Shown: positions 38,769-47,583 of the stretch, in pieces
Position numbering within the stretch: the first letter of the stretch is position 1
How the letters are laid out: the number at the start of each line of letters is the position of its first letter
NCBI RefSeq assembly: GCF_004336805.1
Contig: NZ_SJXM01000009.1
Coordinates: 1 to 64,000 of the forward strand
Reading direction: 5' to 3'
DNA from: Aeromicrobium sp. IC_218
Lineage (GTDB): Bacteria; Actinomycetota; Actinomycetes; Propionibacteriales; Nocardioidaceae
Length of the DNA stretch: 64,000 nucleotides
The notes under the pieces: model-generated
Told to the model about the DNA's origin: nothing
What the model saw: the letters and a program-made list of their open reading frames with translations, nothing else
Database searches by the model: none
Made by a program: the position numbers and the translations under genes

Positions 38769-41111
38769 TCAGTCCCGTGCCACGGCGGCGGCCAGGTGGG
38801 CCTCGACGTCGACGTACGCGTCGTCGGCGACGTCGAACACCACCTTGTGCAGCGTGCCGCCGGTGAACTCGAACCGGGATCCCGCGTAGGCCTGGGACAC
38901 CGCGTCGCCGCTGTCGTAGCCGATGCACAGGCCCTCGCCGCACAGCGAGAAGTGGCCCAGGACGGTGCGGATCCGCTGCTCGGCGACGAGCTCGTCGTCG
39001 ACGTACAGGCGCAGCGGCCCGACGCCCTCCCGGTGCGGTCCCATCTCCTCCTTCACGAACTCCACGCCCAGCACGTGCCGGCCCGAGGCCGGGACGGGTG
39101 CCGAGACGCGGTCCTCCGGCGGGATGCCGAGGAAGTTGTAGGCGTACGTGACCTGGCCGTCCTTGAGGAACAGGGCGTGACCGCCGAACCGGGACCCGTG
39201 GGCGAACACCACGCCCTCGGTCCGCTCGGTCAGGTCGACGTCGGCCAGCACCTTGTACGAGACGCCATGGACGTTCGCGGCGGAACGCTCGGGCACCTCG
39301 GACGTGCCGGGGTAGTAGGTGTACTGGCCGCTGGGCGGCACCGGCACGTGGAACTCCATCTTCACGAAGGTCTCGAAGTCCTCCGGGTTGCCGAGGACCT
39401 GCAGGTCGTTGAGCGGGAGGACGTGGTTCGCCCGCGCCTCCTGCATCCACAGCGCCTTCAGCTGCTCGAGCCGGTCGGGCTCCTGCTCGGCGAGGTCGTG
39501 CGCCTCGGACCGGTCGACGTCGGTGTGGAACAGCTGCCAGCGGTCCTGGTCGAACCGGCTGCGGCCGTTGCCCGGGCCGTGCTCGGTGACCGCCTTCCAG
39601 CCCTCGTGCCACAGGCCGCGGCTGCCGAACATCTCGTAGTACTGGGTCTGCTTCGCCGTGGGCGCGTCCGGCTGGTCGAAGGAGTACGCCATGGAGACAC
39701 CGGACAGGGGAGTCTGCTCGACGCCCTCGAAGGTCTCGGGGAACTCCACCCCGCAGGCCTCCAGGATGGTCGGCACGACGTCCGTGCAGTGGTGGTACTG
39801 GTCGCGCACCTCGCCCCGGGCGCGGATGCCGGCGGGCCACGAGATGACCAGCGGGTCGGCGATGCCGCCCTGGTAGGTGTACCGCTTGAACATCCGGTAC
39901 GGCGTCGAGAACGCGGCGGCCCAGCCGGTGGGGTAGTGGCCGTACGTGTTCGGGCCGCCCAGGTCGTCGACCATCGACAGGTTCTGCTCCAGGTCGTCGG
40001 GGTAGCCGCCGAAGATCTTGCCCTCGTTGACCGAGCCGTTCGGGCTGCCCTCGCCGGACGCGCCGTTGTCGGCGCAGTACAGGATCAGCGTGTTCTCGAG
40101 CTGGCCGGACTCCTCGAGGTAGTCGACGATGCGCCCCACCTGGGCGTCGGTGTACTCCGACATCGCCGCGTAGACCTCCGCCATGCGGCAGAACATGGCC
40201 TTCTCCTTCTCGTCCAGCTCGTCCCACGGCCGCACGCGGTCGCCCTCGGTGAACGTCCCCTCGGCCATGGGGTTGAGCGGGGTGAGCTCGGTGCCCTCCG
40301 GCAGGATGCCGCGCTCGATCATCCGCGGCAGGACCCACTCCCGGTAGGCCTCGTAGCCGTCGTCGAACACGCCCTTGTACTTGTCGATGTAGTCCTGCGG
40401 GGCGTGGTGCGGCGCATGGTTGGCTCCCGGGCAGAACCACAGGTACCAGGGCTTGTCCGGCTCGGTCTGCTTCGAGTCGCGGATCATCCTCAGCGCCTGG
40501 TCGGCCAGGTCCTTGGACAGGTGGTAGCCCTCGTCGGGGCCGTACGGCTGCTCCACGTACCGGTTGCCCTCCGCCAGCGACGGGAACCAGTTGTTGGTCT
40601 CGCCGCCGATGAATCCGTAGAACTGGTCGAAGCCCTGGCCCAGCGGCCAACGCTTCTTCGAGGCGCCAGTCGTCCACTCGTCGATGGGGACGTTGTGGTT
40701 CTTGCCGACCCAGAAGGTGCTCCAGCCGGCCTCGCGCAGGACGCTCGCCATCGTCGCGTTGCTCGGCGGGATGTGGGAGCTGTAGCCCGGGAACCCGGTC
40801 GAGGACTCCGAGATGGACGCGAACCCGTTCAGGTGGTGGTTGCGCCCGGTCAGCAGGGTCGACCGCGTGGGGGAGCACAGCGCCGTCGTGTGCCACTGGG
40901 TGTACGTGAGACCGTCGGCCGCGAGCCGCTCCATCGTCGGCATCTGGATCCGGCCGCCGTACGGCGACCAGGCTGCCTGCCCGGTGTCGTCGTAGAGCAC
41001 GACGAGGACGTTGGGCGCCCCTTCGCGCGCCTTGCTCGGCAGGAACGCCTCCCAGTCGCCCTGCGAGTCGCGGACGTCCAGCTCGATCTTCCCCTGGAAC
41101 TCACGGGTCAT
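38769..41111 (-). CDS. Arylsulfatase (formylglycine type)
   Basis: A 780-residue type-I sulfatase. CSPTR at residues 79-83 carries Cys79, the residue converted to formylglycine, followed by STLLTGRNHH. Asp41 and Asp42 (VLYDDTG) and the later DNGASGEG supply calcium ligands. A long C-terminal beta domain (about 580-780) makes it similar to the large arylsulfatases of actinobacteria and Pseudomonas AtsA-like enzymes. No signal peptide, so probably cytoplasmic. Its neighbours are FGE downstream and a divergent SulP transporter. ATG 41111 is chosen over far-upstream starts that run through the divergent gene. Confidence 0.93.
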   Translation of the reverse strand: MTREFQGKIELDVRDSQGDWEAFLPSKAREGAPNVLVVLYDDTGQAAWSPYGGRIQMPTMERLAADGLTYTQWHTTALCSPTRSTLLTGRNHHLNGFASISESSTGFPGYSSHIPPSNATMASVLREAGWSTFWVGKNHNVPIDEWTTGASKKRWPLGQGFDQFYGFIGGETNNWFPSLAEGNRYVEQPYGPDEGYHLSKDLADQALRMIRDSKQTEPDKPWYLWFCPGANHAPHHAPQDYIDKYKGVFDDGYEAYREWVLPRMIERGILPEGTELTPLNPMAEGTFTEGDRVRPWDELDEKEKAMFCRMAEVYAAMSEYTDAQVGRIVDYLEESGQLENTLILYCADNGASGEGSPNGSVNEGKIFGGYPDDLEQNLSMVDDLGGPNTYGHYPTGWAAAFSTPYRMFKRYTYQGGIADPLVISWPAGIRARGEVRDQYHHCTDVVPTILEACGVEFPETFEGVEQTPLSGVSMAYSFDQPDAPTAKQTQYYEMFGSRGLWHEGWKAVTEHGPGNGRSRFDQDRWQLFHTDVDRSEAHDLAEQEPDRLEQLKALWMQEARANHVLPLNDLQVLGNPEDFETFVKMEFHVPVPPSGQYTYYPGTSEVPERSAANVHGVSYKVLADVDLTERTEGVVFAHGSRFGGHALFLKDGQVTYAYNFLGIPPEDRVSAPVPASGRHVLGVEFVKEEMGPHREGVGPLRLYVDDELVAEQRIRTVLGHFSLCGEGLCIGYDSGDAVSQAYAGSRFEFTGGTLHKVVFDVADDAYVDVEAHLAAAVARD

Positions 41112-41190
41112 GACACACCTCTCGGGTCGGTCGCGGAGCCGGCGGCCACCGTCGGTGGCGCCGTTCGCGGCCAGGCTGCGACGGGTGCGG

Positions 41191-41227
41191 GCCCGGAGCC
41201 TCACCTGAGACGGGTGAGGCTCCGGGC
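41191..41227. repeat. 37-bp palindrome around regulon site F
   Basis: The arms GCCCGGAGCCTCACC and GGTGAGGCTCCGGGC are perfect over 15 bases and enclose TGAGACG. Regulon site F lies at its centre, in the divergent arylsulfatase/SulP promoter region. Confidence 0.75.
41201..41217. promoter_or_regulatory. Regulon palindrome F, arylsulfatase / SulP divergent promoter
   Basis: TCACCTG-AGA-CGGGTGA, a 7-3-7 palindrome with one mismatch. Toward the arylsulfatase, 22 bp lead to CAGCCT (41178-41173). Toward SulP 1, 22 bp lead to TGGGGT, a poor -10, so that direction is less sure. Confidence 0.6.
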
Positions 41228-41270
41228 GCGGCCCGGCGGTGGGGTCGGGGGAGCGACGAGAGGAGGCGCC

Positions 41271-42875
41271 ATGCCAGGACGTGCCGTGCCCGCGTGGATC
41301 GCCCCCACCTGGCGGCGCTACCGACGGGCCTGGCTGCGCGTCGACGTGCTCGCCGGCCTCGCGGCCGGCACGGTCGTCGTGCCCCAGGCCATGGCGTACG
41401 CGACGATCGCCGGCCTGCCGGTGCAGGTGGGGCTCTACACCTGCATGGTCCCGATGGTCGTGTACGCGCTGCTCGGCGGAGGACGGGCGGTGTCGGTCTC
41501 GACGACGTCGACGATCGCGGTGCTGGTCGCGGCGACCCTGGCCGGCCTGCCGGCGGCCGAGCGGGGCGACGCCGACGCGCTGCTGGGAGCGGCGTTCACC
41601 CTCACGTTCCTGGCCGGGCTGTGCCTGGTGGCGATGCGGCTTCTCCGGCTCAGCGCGCTCGTGGAGTGCATCTCGCCGGCGACGCTGACGGGCATCCGTA
41701 TCGGGGTCGGGCTGACGGTCGCAGCCAGCCAGCTGCCGAACCTGCTCGGGGTGCCGGCGGACCCGGACGCCGGCGGCTTCTTCGAGAAGACGGCCGACGC
41801 CCTGGGCCGGGTCCCCGACGCCGACGGCACCACGGTGGCGGTCTCGGTCGGAGCGGTCGTGCTGCTGCTCGTGCTGCGTCGGGTCGTGCCGCAGGTTCCC
41901 GGTCCGCTGGTCGTCGTGGCCGGGGGGATCGCGCTCGTGGCGCTGACCGACGTCGAGGAGAGGGGCCTGGCGCTGGTCGATCACGTCCCGACCGGGTTGC
42001 CCTCGCTGTCGGTCCCGGTGGCCGGGGACGTGCTGGACCTCCTGCCGGGCGCCCTCGCGGTGGCGTTCATGGCGTTCCTGGAGACGGTCCTCGTCGCCCG
42101 GACGAACCGGCGGCGCGACGAACCGCCGATCGACTCCGAGCAGGAGCTCGTCGCCACCGGCCTGGCCGCCCTCGCCGGTGGGCTCACGCAGACGCTGCCG
42201 CCCGCCGGAGGGTTCTCCCAGTCGGCGGTCAACCTGCGATCGGGGGCGCGGACCCAGGTCGCCCAGCTCGTCACCGCCACGCTCGCCGTGCTCGTCGCCC
42301 TCGTGCTGGCGCCGCTGCTCGACGAGCTGCCGCGCGCCGTCCTGGCGGCGATGGTGCTGGTGGCGATCCTGGGGCTGCTCCGGCCCTCCGAGCTGCGGCT
42401 CTACGCGCAGGTGGACCGGGCCGAGCTCTGGGTGGCGCTGGTGGTGGCTGGGCTCGGACTGACCGGAGGCATGCTGCTGGGCGTCGCGGTCGGTGTGGCC
42501 TTGACGCTCGTGCTCGTCGTCCGCGCGGTGAACCAGCCCCGGGTCCAGCCCGCTGCCCCGAGCCGCGACGGCGTCCTGAGGCTGCGCCTGCTCGGCGGGG
42601 TCTACACCGGCAACGCCACGGCCACGCACGACGAGGTGCTCAGGCTGGTCGCGGCGTGCGCCACCGCACCGCGCGAGGTGCGTCTGGACGCCGAGGCGGT
42701 GTCGAGGGTGACGGTGCCGTTCCTGGACCTCCTGCGGTCGCTGACCGACGAGCTGGGCGACGTGCGGCTCGGCCTCGAGCGCGTGCCGGAGGACCTCGTG
42801 CTGGTGCTGCGCCGCACCGACTGGTGGCGTGCGCACGAGTCCGACCTGCTCGTGCCGGACGGCACGAGTCGATAG
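41271..42875 (+). CDS. SulP-family anion transporter 1
   Basis: A 534-residue SLC26/SulP protein with a transmembrane core of about 12-14 segments (LAGLAAGTVVVPQAMAYATI is the family's TM1 signature) and a C-terminal STAS domain (VRLDAEAVSRVTVPFLDLLR). Substrate is sulfate, bicarbonate or another anion. Divergence from the arylsulfatase gene makes sulfate plausible. An AGGAGG Shine-Dalgarno precedes ATG 41271. The frame stays open far upstream on the arylsulfatase antisense strand, but this is composition-driven. Confidence 0.88.
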   Translation: MPGRAVPAWIAPTWRRYRRAWLRVDVLAGLAAGTVVVPQAMAYATIAGLPVQVGLYTCMVPMVVYALLGGGRAVSVSTTSTIAVLVAATLAGLPAAERGDADALLGAAFTLTFLAGLCLVAMRLLRLSALVECISPATLTGIRIGVGLTVAASQLPNLLGVPADPDAGGFFEKTADALGRVPDADGTTVAVSVGAVVLLLVLRRVVPQVPGPLVVVAGGIALVALTDVEERGLALVDHVPTGLPSLSVPVAGDVLDLLPGALAVAFMAFLETVLVARTNRRRDEPPIDSEQELVATGLAALAGGLTQTLPPAGGFSQSAVNLRSGARTQVAQLVTATLAVLVALVLAPLLDELPRAVLAAMVLVAILGLLRPSELRLYAQVDRAELWVALVVAGLGLTGGMLLGVAVGVALTLVLVVRAVNQPRVQPAAPSRDGVLRLRLLGGVYTGNATATHDEVLRLVAACATAPREVRLDAEAVSRVTVPFLDLLRSLTDELGDVRLGLERVPEDLVLVLRRTDWWRAHESDLLVPDGTSR

Positions 42876-42905
42876 TCGCCGTGCGGCGGATCCCCTCCGG
42901 CCGGG

Positions 42906-44621
42906 TCACCCGAGGTCGGGCCTGCCGGGCCGGGGCTCGACGAGCCAGCTGCTCGCCTCGGCGAAGGCGGCTCCGGTCGACCGGCCGAGCGCGGGGCGGG
43001 CCCGGAAGATGCGGATCATGCCTTGCACGTCGAGGGCCTGGGTGTGCTGGAAGCGTTCGACGACGTCGGGGGAGACCCCGGAGAGGTAGAGCAGGCCGCC
43101 GCGGTCGTGAAGGTCGGCGGCGTAGGCGGCCATGACGGCGAAGAACGTCGACCCGAGGGACGTCCGCCCCCGCAGTCGGAGCACGACCACGGGACGGTCG
43201 GCGTCGCCCGGGTCCGGGAGCCGGGCCTCGAGGGTGCGCGATCCCGCGTAAAGGAGACTGCCGTAGACGTCGAGGACGACGGGCTCGCGATCGGGCAGCA
43301 CCGCGGGCGGGTCCGTCTCGACGAGGTCGCCCGCGTGGGGCACGAGGCGGACGACGCGCAGGTCGAGCGCGTCCTTGTTCAGCTGGAGCAGGAGGGACAC
43401 CAGGACTCCGACCCCGACGGCAGCAGCCACCGGGAGGACGAGGGTGGCCACGAAGGTGCCGACGAGCGCGACCCGGGAGATGGTGCTGGTGCGCAGCACC
43501 TCCAGCAGGTCGGCCGGACGGACCGACATGACGCCCGCGTACATGAGCACCGCGGCCAGCGTCGGCATCACGACGTGACCCACCACGCCGGCGAGGGCGA
43601 CGAGGATGAGCAGCATCCACGCGCCGGCGAGGATCGCCGCCCAGCGAGAGCGGGCGCCGGCGGCCCGGCTCAGAGCGGTCGCACTCACCGACCCGCCGAT
43701 GGGGATGCCGTGGAAGACGCCCGAGCCGAGGTTGGCGACGCCCTGGCCGACGAAGTCGACGTTGATCCGTGACGGGGTGCCGTCGGGGTTCGGGGCCGAC
43801 TGGGCGACGCCCGCACCCTGGACGAGGACGATGGCCGCGATCGCCAGGGCGCCCCCGACGAGCTCCCACGACAGGTCGGACAGCGTCGGCAGCACCAGCG
43901 GCGGCACGCCGCGGGGGATCTCGCCGGCGTCCGCGACCGTCGCGATCCGGTCCGTCCCCGACGCCACGGCGACGGCGGTCGGGACGACGACCGCGAGCAG
44001 CGAGCCCATCAGCTCGAACCGGGTCCGTGACAGCGCGGCCATGATCGCGACCGCGCCGAGGCCGGCAGCCGCAGCGGGCCACGAGATCGCTCCGAGGTGG
44101 GTGAGGGCGTGCCACGCCTTGGTCACGTTGAGCGACCCCTCGGACGGCGCGCCGACGAGGTCGGGGAGCTGGCCCAGCGTGATGTTGACCGCGACGCCCG
44201 TGAGGAAGCCGAGCATGACCGAGTGCGACACGAAGCGGACGTACCGGCCGAGCCTGAGGACCCCGGCGGCGATCATGAGGAGTCCGGACAGCAGGGTCAG
44301 CAGCACGAGCGCGGAGTCGCGCTCGGGGGCGGACAGACCGTCGAGCGCCGACCCGGCCGCCAGGGCGGCCGCGGTGGTGGTGGTGACCACCATGAGCTTC
44401 GTCGACGTCGTCAGTCCGCCGCCGATGGGCCCGGCGAACCCCGCGTACAGTCCGTACGCCGGGTTCACCCCCACCAGGACGGCGGAGGCCATGCCGTCGG
44501 GCACGGTGCTGATCGCCTGCGGCAGGCCGGCGAGCGCGTCCGCCCGCAGGTCCGAGCGCCGGGGGCGCAGGCTCTGGAGGATCGTCGCGGCGCGCCTGAT
44601 CGCCCGGGCGGCCGGGCTCAT
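42906..44621 (-). CDS. SulP-family anion transporter 2
   Basis: A 571-residue SulP protein. The N-terminal ALAGLPQAISTVPDGMASAV corresponds to the family TM1 motif, GVANLGSGVFHGIPIGGSVS is a conserved loop, and the last 130 residues form a STAS domain (VLRLRGRTSLGSTFFAVMAA). Last gene of the FUSC-SulP3-SulP2 operon, overlapping SulP 3 by 4 bases. Substrate unknown. Confidence 0.87.
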   Translation of the reverse strand: MSPAARAIRRAATILQSLRPRRSDLRADALAGLPQAISTVPDGMASAVLVGVNPAYGLYAGFAGPIGGGLTTSTKLMVVTTTTAAALAAGSALDGLSAPERDSALVLLTLLSGLLMIAAGVLRLGRYVRFVSHSVMLGFLTGVAVNITLGQLPDLVGAPSEGSLNVTKAWHALTHLGAISWPAAAAGLGAVAIMAALSRTRFELMGSLLAVVVPTAVAVASGTDRIATVADAGEIPRGVPPLVLPTLSDLSWELVGGALAIAAIVLVQGAGVAQSAPNPDGTPSRINVDFVGQGVANLGSGVFHGIPIGGSVSATALSRAAGARSRWAAILAGAWMLLILVALAGVVGHVVMPTLAAVLMYAGVMSVRPADLLEVLRTSTISRVALVGTFVATLVLPVAAAVGVGVLVSLLLQLNKDALDLRVVRLVPHAGDLVETDPPAVLPDREPVVLDVYGSLLYAGSRTLEARLPDPGDADRPVVVLRLRGRTSLGSTFFAVMAAYAADLHDRGGLLYLSGVSPDVVERFQHTQALDVQGMIRIFRARPALGRSTGAAFAEASSWLVEPRPGRPDLG

Positions 44622-46375
44622 CCGGACTCCCGCGGGCGCTGCCCGCGGGTCCACGCGAGCGCGTCGTCGTACGCGTGGTCGAGCGCCTCGAAGAAGGTCG
44701 GCGTCCTCATGACGACGTTCTCGGATCCGAGGATCGAGCTGAGGCCGGTGCGGTCGAACACCTTCATCAGCGTCGGGTCCAGGCCCACCACCATGAGTCG
44801 CGACCCGTGGTCGGTCAGCTGGTGGGCGCGCTGGGCGAGAGCCTTGATGATCGTCGACGACGGGACGTCGGGCAGGGTCCGGACGTGGAAGATCACGACC
44901 GCCTCGCGTGCCTCCGCGAGGGCGGGCCACTCCTCGTCGAGCCGGGCGACCTCGGCGAACATGCTCACGCCCTCGTAGTGGAGCACCGTCACCGTGCCCG
45001 GTTCGACGCGCGGAGGCACGTCGGTGGTGCGCCATCGACCGCGCGCGTCTCGTTCGAGCGCCCGGATCCGGGCCCGTCGTTGCGCGTTGACGCAGAAGAG
45101 CAGCAGCGACAGTCCCGCGCCGAGCAGGATCGCGTCCTGCAGGGGGAGCTGGGTGGTGGCGACGAAGGTCGCGATCATCGCGACCGTGGGCAGGGGGCCG
45201 GTGCGCGCGACCAGCCTGATGTCGCCGAGCCGGCCGATGATCAGCTCACCGGCGATGACCACGATCAGGCCGCCGATCACGGGCATGGGGATCTGCTCGG
45301 CGAGGGGACCGGCGACCAGGACCAGCACAGCGAGCACGATGCCGGCGAAGACGCCGGCCCAGCGGGTGCGGGCGCCGGCACTGGTCGCGACCCCGGTGCG
45401 TGACATGGACCCGCCGGTGGGAAGCGCCCGGAAGAACCCCCCGGCGATGTTCGCCACGCCCTGGGCGGTGAAGTCGCCGGAGACGTTGCTGCGGGTCCCG
45501 TCCGGGTTCGGCACGGCGGCGCCGATTCCCGCAGCCTGGGCGAGGGCCACCAGCGCCACGGCGACCGCGCCGGTGATCAGCTCCGGCGCGACGCCGGGGT
45601 CCGGGACCACGGGCTGGGGCAACGACCGCGGGATCGTCCCGATGTCGCCGACGAGACGCACGTCGAGGTCGAGCACGACGACCGGCAGGCTGGCGATGAT
45701 GAGGGCGAGCAGGATCGCGAACGCTCGAAGGCGCTCGACGGCGTGGAGCGCGAACCAGCAGGCGACGGTCGCGGCGGCCACGACCGTGGAGGTGGGCTCC
45801 CAGCTTCCGACGTGGATGACGGCGTCGCCGAGCTTGGCGAGAGTGTTGTGGGCGCTCGTCCGGTAGCCGGTGGCGTCCTCGATGACGCCGGCCAGGATCT
45901 GGATCGCGATGCCCGTGGTGAAGCCGGTCATCACCGCGTTCGACACGAAGCTCATCAGCGAGCCCATCCCGAGCAGCCCGAACAGCAGCATGAACGCCCC
46001 CACGAGGATCGTGAGGGTGGCGATGTGCCTGGGGTCGTCGGCATCCAGGCCCGCTTCGTCCAGCACGCTGTGCGAGGTCAACGCGATGGCACTGGTGAGG
46101 GTGGTGGTCATCAGCACGGTGCGGGAGAACAGCGACCCGACCGCCGTCGGCACCATCCCCGAGTACAGGCCGAGCAGGGGGTTGAATCCGCCGATGGAGG
46201 CGTAGGCCATCCCCTCGGGGATCGAGAACAGGCCCGTGACGAACCCGGCGACGGCGTCCTGGCGGGTCGGGCGCCCCCATCGGGACCGTCCCAGGACGCG
46301 CCGCCAGCGAGAGGGTCCGCTCGCGGGCAGCTCGGACTCGGGGCCCTGGTCGGCCGCGGGCCCGTACGTGCCCAT
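44618..46375 (-). CDS. SulP-family anion transporter 3
   Basis: A 585-residue SulP protein. It is close to transporter 2 in loop sequence (VPNPDGTRSNVSGDFTAQGV versus APNPDGTPSRINVDFVGQGV), so the two are probably an old tandem duplication. A C-terminal STAS domain is present (VVIFHVRTLPDVPSSTIIKA). The start overlaps the stop of the FUSC-like gene. Two adjacent SulP genes may act as a heteromer or with different substrates. Confidence 0.87.
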   Translation of the reverse strand: MGTYGPAADQGPESELPASGPSRWRRVLGRSRWGRPTRQDAVAGFVTGLFSIPEGMAYASIGGFNPLLGLYSGMVPTAVGSLFSRTVLMTTTLTSAIALTSHSVLDEAGLDADDPRHIATLTILVGAFMLLFGLLGMGSLMSFVSNAVMTGFTTGIAIQILAGVIEDATGYRTSAHNTLAKLGDAVIHVGSWEPTSTVVAAATVACWFALHAVERLRAFAILLALIIASLPVVVLDLDVRLVGDIGTIPRSLPQPVVPDPGVAPELITGAVAVALVALAQAAGIGAAVPNPDGTRSNVSGDFTAQGVANIAGGFFRALPTGGSMSRTGVATSAGARTRWAGVFAGIVLAVLVLVAGPLAEQIPMPVIGGLIVVIAGELIIGRLGDIRLVARTGPLPTVAMIATFVATTQLPLQDAILLGAGLSLLLFCVNAQRRARIRALERDARGRWRTTDVPPRVEPGTVTVLHYEGVSMFAEVARLDEEWPALAEAREAVVIFHVRTLPDVPSSTIIKALAQRAHQLTDHGSRLMVVGLDPTLMKVFDRTGLSSILGSENVVMRTPTFFEALDHAYDDALAWTRGQRPRESG

Positions 46376-47451
46376 CAGTCCGCCCGCCTCGGGTCCGCCG
46401 CGCTGCCTCCGCGCGGAGACGGTGGGCGGGTGCTGGTGCCAGGGGGCGGCTCCGCCGCGTCGCGGCGACGCCGTCGCAGGACGGCCGGCAGGACGAGGAA
46501 GGCGCCCAGGGCCGCTACCGCGACGCCGAGGCCGGTCTCCAAGGACCGTTCCCAGAACCGGTGGGGCGCGTCCGCCGGGTCGCGAGCCAGGAGCAGGACG
46601 AACACGAAGAACGTGGTGAAGGTGGGCAGCACGTACCAGCGGCTGCCGCTGGTCGCCGTGGCCGCCACCACCACCAGTCCGATCGCCCCGGCGTACACCC
46701 ACCCGGGTGGGTCGATCGCCACCAGCAGCGACGCGGCCACGGCTCCGAGCACCACGTCGGCGAGACGATCGAGGGAACGCATCCGCTGCGTCGGCGGATT
46801 GGGCCGCATCACCAGCAACGCTGCCGCAGGAGCCCATCCCACGTGCTCGAGGTCGGCGGCGAAGCCGATCGCGGCGCAGACGGCACCGACGAGACCGGCG
46901 ATCCAGCCGTAGGGCACCATCGTCGCCGGGGTGCGCCGCGCTTCGGCCACCGGCGGTGCCGCGGGGGTGCGTCCCCCGGGCCAGCAGACGGCGACCAGGA
47001 CGGCCCACGCGGTGCCCAGCAGGATGTCGACGGCCAGCCCGGCCGTGGTCTCCGGTCCGGGGTAGCTGAAGCCGACGGCGAGCAGGGGCAGGCACAGCAG
47101 CAGGCCGAGCATCGCGATCGGCCGTCGAAGGTGCGCGACCAGGTGTCCCATGGCCCCGCCGGCCAGCAGCATCGCGGTCACCGCCACCGCGGGCCACTGC
47201 GCCAGCACACCACCGACGAGGATCGAGACGGCGGCGAGGACGCCGTACAGGGCGAGCTTGACCCGGGCCACCCGTGAGGGTGGCAGGGGGAGCGGGCAGA
47301 CCGGGAGCAGCCCGATCGCGAGGCCGGCGCCGAGCTGGACGTCCGACAGCGCTGCCACGGAGGCGGGTGCCGCGGTGACGGCTCCGCGCAGCGCGTCGGA
47401 CCACCGCCACGTGAGTCCCGGGGTGCGGATGGGACCTCTCGTACCTGACAC
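46375..47451 (-). CDS. FUSC-like integral membrane protein
   Basis: A 358-residue protein with about 10 transmembrane segments in two halves (VKLALYGVLAAVSILVGGVL, MVPYGWIAGLVGAVCAAIGF) separated by a cytoplasmic loop, as in FUSC/aromatic acid exporter proteins. I prefer GTG 47451, which has GGAGG five bases upstream. The open frame begins at GTG 47571, but that longer version would run through regulon site G and its -10. First gene of the operon with SulP 3 and SulP 2. Confidence 0.7.
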   Translation of the reverse strand: MSGTRGPIRTPGLTWRWSDALRGAVTAAPASVAALSDVQLGAGLAIGLLPVCPLPLPPSRVARVKLALYGVLAAVSILVGGVLAQWPAVAVTAMLLAGGAMGHLVAHLRRPIAMLGLLLCLPLLAVGFSYPGPETTAGLAVDILLGTAWAVLVAVCWPGGRTPAAPPVAEARRTPATMVPYGWIAGLVGAVCAAIGFAADLEHVGWAPAAALLVMRPNPPTQRMRSLDRLADVVLGAVAASLLVAIDPPGWVYAGAIGLVVVAATATSGSRWYVLPTFTTFFVFVLLLARDPADAPHRFWERSLETGLGVAVAALGAFLVLPAVLRRRRRDAAEPPPGTSTRPPSPRGGSAADPRRAD

Positions 47452-47524
47452 GCCCGCCTCCAGACCCGTCCGGTGCGACCTCTGCTGGACCCTCGTAGTC
47501 GACGCGAGGACGACGAGGAGGGAC

Positions 47525-47541
47525 TCACCCGCATCGGGCGA
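47525..47541 (-). promoter_or_regulatory. Regulon palindrome G, before FUSC-SulP operon
   Basis: TCACCCG-CAT-CGGGCGA, 7-3-7 with one mismatch, 74 bp upstream of the preferred start GTG 47451 and 43 bp after the ThrE stop. A TCGACT hexamer lies after 22 bp on the minus strand; it is a poor -10 match. Confidence 0.5.
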
Positions 47542-47583
47542 ACTGGACGGAGGCGCGGCGCGGGCGGTCACGCCGGCCGCACG

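Noticed and set aside
38694-41270. A giant 1393-codon frame joined to SulP 1
   Set aside because: The first 859 codons are antisense to the FGE and arylsulfatase genes, whose catalytic motifs prove that the minus strand is coding. The SulP gene starts at ATG 41271 with its own Shine-Dalgarno.
42906-42922. A TCACCCG...TCGGGCC half-palindrome at the SulP 2 stop codon
   Set aside because: It encodes the last residues of SulP 2, no transcription unit starts nearby, and only one arm matches.
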